Made by a program: the position numbers and the translations under genes
Source: Candidatus Margulisiibacteriota bacterium
Lineage (GTDB): Bacteria; Margulisbacteria; Marinamargulisbacteria; DT-59
Assembly: GCA_013215865.1 (NCBI GenBank)
Contig: JABSQL010000234.1
Location: forward strand, 1 to 6,520
Length of the DNA stretch: 6,520 bases
Reading direction: 5' to 3'
In this document: positions 1 through 6,120 of the stretch, one piece after another
Layout: each line of letters opens with the position of its first letter
Position numbering within the stretch: position 1 is the stretch's first letter
The notes under the pieces: model-generated
What the model was told of the DNA's origin: nothing
Databases searched by the model: none
Seen by the model: the letters and a program-made list of their open reading frames with translations, nothing else

Positions 1-181
<181 letters not shown>

Positions 182-880
182 TTAAGTAGAAGCTTTAATT
201 TTACTTTTTTCCGAAATATACAGGATTCCGACAACGGATACTGCTCCAATCATTTGTTGAATAGTCATAGTTTCTGATAAAAATACAAAGGCAAATAATA
301 TGGTCACCACTGGACCAGAAGCATTAATTATAGAGAACCTAGCCGCTCCTATTCTTTTTATCCCCTCTGAAATTAATAGTAATGGAAGAAATGTGCAAAA
401 TATTGCCATAACAACTATTATGAAGAAGGCTTTATCTGATAAGAAAGCGAGTGTATTTTCTGATTTAAAAACAGAGAAAAAATGAATATTGATGAAAACA
501 AAAGAAAACAAAACCGCATAAGTTGTAAACAAAACACTCCCTATTTTCTTTCCAACTTGCTGATTAATAACAATATATATGGAGTAACTTATCGCAGCTA
601 AAAGTGCTAATAACGCGCCTAATTTATCTGTAAAGGTTAGAGATAAATCGATGCCTCCTAACACAAAAAATAAGAAAATTTGCACTGAAGCAAAAACAAT
701 CATATCTTTATACTTAGGTAGACGTTTTTCGATAATAGAGTTTAGCAGCAAGACATAAACAGGAAATGTGTAAACTATTAATCGGTTGATATTTGCGTCA
801 ATTAATTTTAATGAATGAAAATCCAACAATGTGGCCAAATAGTGGGTAAAATAGCAAAAACAGGGGAAATGTCGTATCAA
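182..880 (-). pseudogene. EamA/DMT-family transporter, 5'-truncated
   Basis: EamA-family proteins are inner-membrane carriers of usually about 290-300 residues with ten membrane segments in two repeats; many export metabolites or amino acids. The open frame codes 232 residues from a TTG at 880, but family-like sequence starts only near residue 14 (YLATLLDFHSLK, then INRLIVYTFPVYVLLL). About the first 70 residues are missing. Roughly seven hydrophobic segments remain (about 33-50, 60-76, 88-107, 115-136, 151-171, 182-200, 206-222). The second repeat is complete and ends in the typical LSETMTIQQMIGAVSVVGIL stretch. The first 13 codons (MIRHFPCFCYFTH) are read from the inverted repeat at 844-882 and are not family sequence. 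The gene is therefore probably dead. Its stop lies immediately inside the repeat at 143-180, so it looks like a passenger gene at the end of an older transposon. The substrate cannot be named. Confidence 0.85.
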
Positions 881-882
881 AG
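844..882 (+). repeat. Probable left terminal inverted repeat of the tnpA-tnpR element
   Basis: It begins GGGTAAAATAGCAAAAAC and continues GGGGAAATGTCGTATCAAAG, about 39 bp with an outer GGG and an inner AAAG. EamA homology from the left stops at about 841-843, exactly at its outer end, and the intact transposase lies on its inner side with the tnpA stop 67 bp away. It resembles the repeat at 143-180 in the same orientation; both have GGAAATGT starting 21 bases after the first G. The five bases outside it are ATAGT, the expected duplication if a partner end were found. No clear inverted partner was found to the right (see findings). Confidence 0.5.
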
Positions 883-948
883 AGATCTAAAAACAGTCTT
901 ATTTAGCCTCAAAACGACCCATTTTTCGTCAAAATATTTTTCCCAAAA

Positions 949-3900
949 TCATGCTGCTTTTAACTCTGCGTTTTTGGGAAATGAGGAATCCTGAAAATTT
1001 TTGAAGGCATTTTCAGTAAAATCATATTCGCCAAAGACATTAATATGCTTCCAAAATACAATAGAACCATTTTTAATAGCCTCAATGAGGCGTTGTTTTT
1101 CTGAAATATCCTTGGTATTGGCGATCACTCGCGACAAATATAAATAATTCCAACAGATAATCGCATTTTCAATCAACCGCTTGCAATGTTCAATAATTTC
1201 TTGCTCTTCTTGTGTTTCTACTTGAAACTCTTGATTGTTTGCAAAAAAGACAGCATCAGAGAATTTATTTGAGTTTTCAACTTTATTCAGTTGTTTTTCA
1301 ATGGATTGCCTGAGTTCAACATCATCAATATATTTCAACAAAAAGATAGTTTTGACAATCTTCCCCAGTTCCTTGAGTGCACGATATAAAGGATGTTGCC
1401 TTGAATATGAGTTGAGCCGCTTAAAAAGTTGATCTGCTGTTGTAACATTCAATTTGAGTGTGGCAATGAAGCGAAGAATGTCATCCCAGTTGTCTTTGAT
1501 AAGTTGAACATCAATTTTACTATCAGGCAGTATTTTGTATCCTTTTTTTTCGTAGTTAAGCTTATTCAAAAACGAATAAAGCTGTTGATCTGCAAGCTTT
1601 TTAATTCGTGGTGCAAAGGAAAATCCCAATAGGTGTGTCGCTCCAAAAATAGCCTCTGTGTATCCGTGTGTATCGGTTGAATGGATGCCACTTTGCACCA
1701 CGTCATTGTGTAGCAACCCGTCAATCACATAAGAGGCCTCCCTTAAACCTGAGCTGATAACCGTAGAATGAAACAATAAATGACGTTCATCGATGAACGT
1801 ATAAATAGATACACCCTGACCACTGCCAAAATATTTGAATGAGTACTGTGCAAACAGAGAATCTCTAGCAACACCACGTTTTTTCCCATCGCTAGCTGTA
1901 TGATTGCTATCTTTATCTTTTAAAAACTCGTTTGCCAGTTCCAATTTATCCATAAATTCTAGAATTTTGTTGTTGGCACTTAATAAGTTTTCGAGTGAGA
2001 AATACCAGTTAACGGTGTTATCAAGTGTGTGTTCACCGATACCTCGAGATATTTTTGACATTCGTTTGATCCCAATATTACACCCATACCCCATCACACC
2101 TGCATAAAATATCTTTCCTTTTGGTTTGTCACGGTTGTATTTAAGGTTGTAATGTTCAAATGAGTCTGAAAAATGAGTTTGTTGATCGATAGAAGATAAA
2201 ACCTCTAATAATTGAACATATCTGTCTTGTGGGAATAACTCAGCGACGTTATCTACCACGTCTTTTTCAACTTTTGGAGTATCAACAAAAAACTCTTCCT
2301 TTTTGTTGAACTTTATAAATTTATTTTTGTCATCCAAAATGTTTTGGTTGGTTACCTCAAACTGTGTATTGAGAATCGTTTCAAGCTTAGATAGCGCTTT
2401 TTCAGGGTCTTTAAAACTTTTTAGCCCTGCTTTTTCAATGAGTTCATCATAATGATCAATCCAGTATTGTTTTGAAATAAGATACGTATCAAACGGCTTG
2501 TATTTATACGAATGAACCAAGTTAAGCTCACCAGATTTGATCGCATTGGCAACCTCAAAAAACAAAAATATTTTGTACAACGACACTCTGATTTTATCTT
2601 TCTTACCAAGAATTGCTTTTTTGTGTTCATCTTCTAAAAAATCGATAGGTGCATCTTTTCCAATCTCTCCCTTATGGTTTTGGAAATAGTGAACAGCCTC
2701 AATAATCGCTGTATTTGAAGACTCTTTTTTAAAAGACAGCCTTTTAATAATAGGTGAAACTTTTCGTTGTAGTTGAAGTGATTTTGATTCCAAAATAGCG
2801 TATTCGTCTTGTTTCATTGTACTTTCAGCCTCAGATTCCAATTCATCTAATTTATGCTTAATACGCTTGTTCATTTCTTTTCGAGTTTCAATTAGGGATA
2901 GCGCTTCATCAACACGAGATTGATAGGAAAGATGAGAGTCTTTTAATTTTTCTTCTATGGTGGTGTAATTGACTGATATTTCATTACGAATGTAGCTGGC
3001 CGTCTCGGATATGGTGTTTTGTAAGGCATTTCTTTTTTCAAAATATCGTTCTTTTTGCTCACGAAGAGATGAGTTTTTAGCTGACTGAACGGAACTGAGT
3101 AACGTATCTACTAATACATCTTGCAAGACATAATATTGGTGAATAATAAATGTCAAAAAATACAAATGTCGTTTCCATTCTGATTTAGACACGATGTGAA
3201 AAATGCGAGCTTTTTTAGCCCAATTGGCATAGTATTGAATGATGGTTGGCGATAAATCCATCTTTTTAACAACGTCTTGGACGGACTCAAAAATTTCCTG
3301 AATGGTATGCAGGTCTTTAATGTTTTCTTTGATTTTTGAAGCACGTGTTGATTGGCTAATTCGTTTTAAAAGCGTCCATTTATATCGTTTTAAGGTCCTT
3401 CCTTCATCCGTTTTTGGAAGATCGTTGTCTTCACGCTCAAGAAGGGTGTCCAGAAGTTCGCGATGATGCGGCTCCAAATAGGAGTCAATTTTTTCAGCCA
3501 GAGATTTCTCAAACACATTAAATGCATTTGTAATAATCTCTGACAGCATATGATATCGTGGAATTTCGATGTGTTTAGATAATACGAACTGGATTAACAG
3601 CAAGAATACAGACTTTGGCTTTATTTGTTTTTTGACAAGCTGTCGACACTCATTGATAACCAGTTTTTTTGACTCAGAGTCAAATGCAGAATACCCAATG
3701 TGACCTAAAATAACTTTTCGGTAACGGCTCACGTTCCGACGGTCTAATTCTGAAAAATTAATATTTTCTCGCTTAATATTAAGTCGGTTAGAGACATATT
3801 CAATGTCTTTTTTAGAAAAGTATTTAATGGGCACAAATCGCTTTGTAGCTTGAAAATAGCCAAACATCAGCACAAAAACTACCTTGTTTGTACCCGTGTC

Positions 3901-4032
3901 ATAATCAGAGATGGTGGTGTTGATCCAGTCAGACGAATAAAAGTATTTTTTTCGTTCTGATGCATTGAATTGGGGTGCTGATTCAAACAGCTTAATATCA
4001 ACTTTATTCAGAATTTTAATGTGAGTACTCAT
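949..4032 (-). CDS. tnpA: Tn3-family transposase TnpA
   Basis: A DDE transposase that drives replicative, cointegrate-forming transposition by acting on the element's terminal repeats. The protein is 1027 residues, the usual size for the family. Residues about 8-170 look like the N-terminal DUF4158 DNA-binding region (FGYFQATKRFVP at 57-68). Residues about 320-430 are rich in charged heptad-like sequence and may form a coiled coil. The catalytic domain occupies about 590-1005. The likely triad is Asp715 (HTASDGKK), Asp787 (STDTHGYTE) and Glu919 (QLNKVE, normally LNKGE). The 72- and 132-residue spacings are close to Tn4430 TnpA (72 and 130, from memory). The C-terminal WKHINVFGEYDF is also typical. 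No frameshift or internal stop is seen, so it may be active. Its ATG directly follows the tnpR stop (TAG then ATG) with no strong ribosome site of its own, which suggests translational coupling. Family assignment is very secure. Confidence 0.97.
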   Translation of the reverse strand: MSTHIKILNKVDIKLFESAPQFNASERKKYFYSSDWINTTISDYDTGTNKVVFVLMFGYFQATKRFVPIKYFSKKDIEYVSNRLNIKRENINFSELDRRNVSRYRKVILGHIGYSAFDSESKKLVINECRQLVKKQIKPKSVFLLLIQFVLSKHIEIPRYHMLSEIITNAFNVFEKSLAEKIDSYLEPHHRELLDTLLEREDNDLPKTDEGRTLKRYKWTLLKRISQSTRASKIKENIKDLHTIQEIFESVQDVVKKMDLSPTIIQYYANWAKKARIFHIVSKSEWKRHLYFLTFIIHQYYVLQDVLVDTLLSSVQSAKNSSLREQKERYFEKRNALQNTISETASYIRNEISVNYTTIEEKLKDSHLSYQSRVDEALSLIETRKEMNKRIKHKLDELESEAESTMKQDEYAILESKSLQLQRKVSPIIKRLSFKKESSNTAIIEAVHYFQNHKGEIGKDAPIDFLEDEHKKAILGKKDKIRVSLYKIFLFFEVANAIKSGELNLVHSYKYKPFDTYLISKQYWIDHYDELIEKAGLKSFKDPEKALSKLETILNTQFEVTNQNILDDKNKFIKFNKKEEFFVDTPKVEKDVVDNVAELFPQDRYVQLLEVLSSIDQQTHFSDSFEHYNLKYNRDKPKGKIFYAGVMGYGCNIGIKRMSKISRGIGEHTLDNTVNWYFSLENLLSANNKILEFMDKLELANEFLKDKDSNHTASDGKKRGVARDSLFAQYSFKYFGSGQGVSIYTFIDERHLLFHSTVISSGLREASYVIDGLLHNDVVQSGIHSTDTHGYTEAIFGATHLLGFSFAPRIKKLADQQLYSFLNKLNYEKKGYKILPDSKIDVQLIKDNWDDILRFIATLKLNVTTADQLFKRLNSYSRQHPLYRALKELGKIVKTIFLLKYIDDVELRQSIEKQLNKVENSNKFSDAVFFANNQEFQVETQEEQEIIEHCKRLIENAIICWNYLYLSRVIANTKDISEKQRLIEAIKNGSIVFWKHINVFGEYDFTENAFKNFQDSSFPKNAELKAA

Positions 4033-4611
4033 CTACGCAGCCACTTTCAAATATTTTGACACGACCCCAACAGATAATTTTTCTTTTTTTGCAATTTGTC
4101 GAATGCTGAGACCTTTGGATCTCAGTGAATGAATAGTGGTCTGCTGATCTTCCGTAATTGGACGACGACCCAATTGTTGTCCTTTAGATTTAGCCTTTTC
4201 AAGGCCCGCTTTAACACGTTGAACAATCATGTCTTTTTCAAACTCTGCAATTGCAGCAATAATAGTAAACACAGCTCTTCCAAGTGGAGAGGTTGTATCA
4301 ATGTTTTCTTGGTATGAAATGAAATCAACACCCAAACCACTAAACTCATCCAAAGCTATGATGAGTGCCTTTGTTGATCTCGCAAACCGATCAAATCTCC
4401 ATACAAGCACAATATCTATTTTTCGTTTACGAACATTTGCAAACAACCGATCATAATTTTCTCTGGTTTCTGTTTTTCCTGAGATGATATCGACGTATTC
4501 ATTAAAAATATGAAAATCACGTTTTTTTGCATAGTCCCTTAATGCCATTAATTGCATATCAGGGTCTTGCTCATGCGTTGAGACTCTTGCGTATATTGCC
4601 ACATTCTTCAT
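4033..4611 (-). CDS. tnpR: Serine recombinase / Tn3-type resolvase TnpR
   Basis: A 192-residue serine recombinase that should resolve transposition cointegrates at res and probably represses its own promoter. The catalytic domain starts MKNVAIYARVSTHEQ, with Tyr7, Arg9 and the nucleophile Ser11. Active-site Asp74, Arg75 and Arg78 lie in WRFDRFARS. The segment GRAVFTIIAAIAEFEKDMI (111-129) is the start of the long dimer helix. LGRRPIT at 147-153 leads into a C-terminal helix-turn-helix (about 158-188, GLSIRQIAKKEKLSVGVVSKYL). Length and layout are complete. It belongs to a branch different from the DRLGRD type at the left edge of the window. The ATG at 4609-4611 begins the only complete catalytic domain, but the upstream sequence has no strong Shine-Dalgarno site. 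It is the first gene of a tnpR-tnpA operon. A DNA invertase role is possible, but the pairing with tnpA favours resolvase. Confidence 0.95.
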   Translation of the reverse strand: MKNVAIYARVSTHEQDPDMQLMALRDYAKKRDFHIFNEYVDIISGKTETRENYDRLFANVRKRKIDIVLVWRFDRFARSTKALIIALDEFSGLGVDFISYQENIDTTSPLGRAVFTIIAAIAEFEKDMIVQRVKAGLEKAKSKGQQLGRRPITEDQQTTIHSLRSKGLSIRQIAKKEKLSVGVVSKYLKVAA

Positions 4612-4624
4612 GACCGTTCATAAT
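4596..4624 (+). promoter_or_regulatory. Candidate sigma-70 promoter reading towards GNAT
   Basis: TTGCCA at 4596-4601 and CATAAT at 4619-4624 are separated by 17 bp, and each matches five of six consensus bases. Transcription would start near 4631 and run right through the leader ORF into the GNAT gene. The -35 lies inside the start of tnpR (opposite strand) and the -10 inside the left arm of the palindrome at 4616-4641. Resolvase bound there would block it. Confidence 0.5.
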
Positions 4625-4669
4625 ACTACAGTTTTATGAACACCAAAATACAACCACTTTTTACACTTA

Positions 4670-4687
4670 AAAAAACTCTCGTTTTTT
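4670..4687 (+). other. Small hairpin upstream of leader ORF
   Basis: A perfect 7-bp inverted repeat, AAAAAAC then loop TCTC then GTTTTTT, ends one base before the GGAGGG ribosome site at 4689-4694. As RNA it is an A-U-rich, weak stem on either strand. It might modulate translation of the leader ORF and GNAT, or may be only composition. Confidence 0.3.
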
Positions 4688-4688
4688 C

Positions 4689-4694
4689 GGAGGG
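4689..4694 (+). promoter_or_regulatory. Shine-Dalgarno site of the leader ORF
   Basis: GGAGGG lies four bases before the ATG at 4699-4701. It is the best ribosome-binding site in the control region. It is about 30 bases from the GNAT start at 4724, too far to serve that start directly, so it decides for a short ORF starting at 4699. Confidence 0.5.
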
Positions 4695-4698
4695 TTTT

Positions 4699-4731
4699 AT
4701 GAACACTGTTTTTGGATGCTGGTATGGATAA
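4699..4731 (+). CDS. Putative 10-codon leader ORF upstream of GNAT
   Basis: ATG at 4699 opens a frame coding MNTVFGCWYG, with TAA at 4729-4731. It has a strong ribosome site (GGAGGG, four-base spacing) and lies downstream of a candidate promoter. Its stop overlaps the GNAT ATG (4724) in a different frame, an arrangement that allows translational coupling. Short leader peptides upstream of antibiotic-resistance genes are an established way to sense drugs by ribosome stalling, so a regulatory role is conceivable here, but that is inference. The peptide matches no leader I recognise. Part of it is read from the 12-bp repeat of the res region, so it may simply be chance coding in an operator. Confidence 0.35.
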   Translation: MNTVFGCWYG

Positions 4732-5296
4732 AATTATTTTATCTACAAAGAGGGTAATTCTACGCACGTGGAGACCTTCTGATCTTGCTCCCATGCTGGC
4801 AATTAACGCCAACCCACAAGTTATGAAATATTTTCCCTCCACACAAAATTTAGATGAAACTCAAAAACTAATTGATTCCTGTTCCTCCTGTTACAAAAAA
4901 CATGGGTTTACATTGTTTCCTGTTGAATTAAAAGAAACATCTGAATTTATTGGGTTTGTAGGATTGAATGTTCCAGGATTCAATATTCCTAACTTTAAGA
5001 GCAAATCAGATATTATTGTTGAAATTGGATGGAGACTTGGCTCAAACCATTGGAACAATGGCTATGCTACCGAAGCAGCTATGGCTGTTCTTAGATATGC
5101 ATTCACTACACTAAACTTAACCGAAATTATCTCATTCACTACTGTCAATAATAGAGCTTCTCGTCGTGTGATGGAAAAAATTGGACTGCATTATGATGCA
5201 ACTAGTGATTTTGATCACCCAAAAATAGCATTGAGTAGTTTACTTAGACCTCATGTACTCTATAGAAAAACACAAATAGAAATTCTAAAAAAATAG
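4724..5296 (+). CDS. GNAT-family N-acetyltransferase (RimJ/RimL-like)
   Basis: Transfers an acetyl group from acetyl-CoA to an amino group on a protein or small molecule; the substrate is not predictable. The 190-residue protein is full length for the Acetyltransf_3 branch. It starts with a beta strand and TKRVILRTWRPSDLAPM (8-24). The acetyl-CoA motif region is EIGWRLGSNHWNNGYATEA (100-118), a W-xx-GYATEA variant of the usual Q/R-xx-G-x-G/A loop. It is followed by VNNRASRRVMEKIGL (141-155) and the C-terminal FDHPKI...LRPHVLYRK (163-182) typical of this branch. The ATG at 4724 was chosen because family similarity begins directly after it; an in-frame TTG at 4712 would add four residues. Only a weak ribosome site (GGATG at 4714-4718) precedes it, so coupling to the leader ORF is likely. 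Its place next to res marks it as a transposon passenger. A resistance role is possible but unproven. Confidence 0.9.
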   Translation: MDKIILSTKRVILRTWRPSDLAPMLAINANPQVMKYFPSTQNLDETQKLIDSCSSCYKKHGFTLFPVELKETSEFIGFVGLNVPGFNIPNFKSKSDIIVEIGWRLGSNHWNNGYATEAAMAVLRYAFTTLNLTEIISFTTVNNRASRRVMEKIGLHYDATSDFDHPKIALSSLLRPHVLYRKTQIEILKK

Positions 5297-5299
5297 GTG

Positions 5300-5596
5300 T
5301 CAAACTAGCAAGTCAGGATGTTCTTTGGCAAATCGAAGCATATATCTGATATTCGTATAAGACATTCCTTTTGCATCTGATAAATCTCTACGAAGGTCAT
5401 CCGACAATCTGCGAGTTATCTGTGTACCCCATCCCTCTTTTTTCTGCTTATTCATTACAATCTCACCGATTTTCCAGTATAAAATCAGCATTTTCTTGTT
5501 CACGGAAACCGCAGCGTTTATTCGAGCTACTTGCACGATTTTCTTAATCTCGGAAAGGGTCTTCACATATGAGGCATCAAGTTTGTTTTCAGTCAT
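5300..5596 (-). pseudogene. YhcG/DUF1016 family protein, N-terminal domain only
   Basis: The 98-residue product matches the N-terminal domain of YhcG-like PDDEXK-nuclease-family proteins (DUF1016 N-terminal domain): AAVSVNKKMLILYWKIGEIV (29-48), KEGWGTQITRRLSDDLRRDL (53-72) and KGMSYTNIRYMLRFAKEHPD (76-95). Family members usually have about 330-380 residues, with a C-terminal nuclease-like domain that is wholly missing; the frame stops after HPDLLV. The natural N-terminus appears present, with ATG at 5594-5596, although no good ribosome site precedes it. The stop is three bases from the convergent GNAT stop, and the sequence beyond is GNAT coding, so the 3' part was replaced by the GNAT segment rather than frameshifted. 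The remnant has no nuclease domain. Full-length relatives are often found near restriction or mobile genes, but their role is not settled. Confidence 0.85.
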
Positions 5597-6120
5597 TTGG
5601 AACTCATTTTACCCGAAAAAATGCCCCCTGGAAAACGTATCCTCCCGAAAAAGATACTAGACTCGCCAATTTGCCCTCAAGCTGGTGGCAAATTAGCCTG
5701 TCGCATACTCTTCCATAAAAAGGACTACAAGATCGAAATACTCTTTCGATGCCCTAAATTCTAGGTATGTATAATATCCAACAAGCCATCCCATAGAAGA
5801 CAAAAAGAAGGGAACAATAAAGGATGGTAAACAGCCTTTTTCATGAAAGATTGGAGGTGTTAAGTAATATTTGATTTCTGAATTTACACAGTATTATTGA
5901 CACACTCGCAAATCTATCAAGCACATGAATAGCCTTCGGCACCCCACATATCTGAGCTCACTATTTTTAACCAATCTGATACCACTTTTACCAATGCTCC
6001 CATTGAAGGGATATTTAAGGGTTTGGTTTTATCAATCTTTTTTCCCTGTTTCCCTTGCTTTCAATCTCACTGTCACTTTCGTTCCTACTTATTTAACCTC
6101 ATTTTTACCCACTGTTTATT
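5597..6120. other. Intergenic stretch without a convincing gene
   Basis: I find no credible coding sequence in these 524 bp. The one longer open frame (5925-6143, plus) codes low-complexity hydrophobic residues, has no ribosome site and overlaps the MORN gene antisense. The stretch contains a hairpin at 5665-5697, a direct repeat CCCGAAAAA at 5612-5620 and 5644-5652, and ACCC-ended sequences at 5611-5614 and 6107-6110 that resemble transposon termini only in their last bases. GAATTTACACAGTATTATTG at 5880-5899, continuing ACACACTCG, recalls the ends of IS256-family elements, but no transposase remnant accompanies it. It may be decayed mobile DNA. Confidence 0.5.
5665..5697. repeat. Inverted repeat / hairpin
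   Basis: GCCAATTTGCC (5665-5675) and GGCAAATTAGC (5687-5697) form an 11-bp stem with one mismatch around an 11-base loop. No run of T follows on the plus strand, and on the minus strand the following bases are GAGTCTAGTATC, so it is not a standard intrinsic terminator. It could be an operator, a recombination site or a relic. The function is unknown. Confidence 0.45.

Larger units (their letters stand above)
4612..4706. promoter_or_regulatory. Putative res site / tnpR operator region
   Basis: The upstream region of tnpR holds a 26-bp near-palindrome at 4616-4641: perfect arms GTTCATAA and TTATGAAC around 10 bases, with 11 of 13 base pairs matching overall. The right arm recurs as an exact 12-bp direct repeat, TTTTATGAACAC, at 4632-4643 and 4695-4706. 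Between them, 4658-4675 is a weaker AT-rich near-palindrome. Tn3-family res sites sit upstream of tnpR, span roughly 100-130 bp and contain several 25-34 bp imperfect palindromes, so position and size fit. On the minus strand a weak tnpR promoter could use TAGTAT (complement of 4623-4628) as -10 and TTGTAT (complement of 4648-4653) as -35, but the 19-bp spacing is poor. Subsites II and III are not clearly defined. Confidence 0.5.
844..4724. mobile_element. Tn3-family transposon, transposition module (left end to res region)
   Basis: The module consists of a probable left terminal repeat at 844, a full-length Tn3-type transposase, a serine resolvase and a putative res/promoter region, in the usual order of a replicative Tn3-family transposon. 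Both proteins look intact, with catalytic residues in place. The GNAT gene starting at 4724 directly beyond the res region would be a passenger, so the true right end probably lies further right. It could not be placed, and the end given here marks only the end of the recognisable module. Outside the left end is a transporter gene cut by the insertion. Confidence 0.75.

Noticed and set aside
182..880. EamA frame with TTG start at 880 as an intact short transporter.
   Set aside because: Residues 1-13 come from the transposon-end sequence, the first membrane segments are missing and no ribosome site is evident.
886..4720. Inverted match ATC-T/C-AAAAACAGT near 886-900 and 4704-4719, as possible ends of the tnpA element.
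   Set aside because: About 14 of 16 bases in AT-rich DNA is expected by chance several times in a window this size. The transposase side lacks the GGG form, the flanks show no 5-bp duplication, and EamA homology already stops at 843.
4618..4842. Open frame on the minus strand opposite the control region and GNAT.
   Set aside because: It is antisense to the res region and the GNAT start, has no family similarity, and its composition fits a shadow.
4724..5596. GNAT plus YhcG fragment as a toxin-antitoxin or defence pair.
   Set aside because: The genes are convergent, the GNAT is the RimJ/RimL type rather than the TacT/AtaT type, no ribbon-helix-helix partner is present, and YhcG has lost its nuclease domain.
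898..6110. Direct match between CTTATTTAGCCTCAAAACG (898-916) with ACCC (917-920) and CTTATTTAACCTCATTTTT (6088-6106) with ACCC (6107-6110), each resembling a reversed Tn3 end.
   Set aside because: 17 of 23 AT-rich bases is within chance for this many comparisons. The two sites bound no sensible pair of elements, and neither coincides with a gene break.
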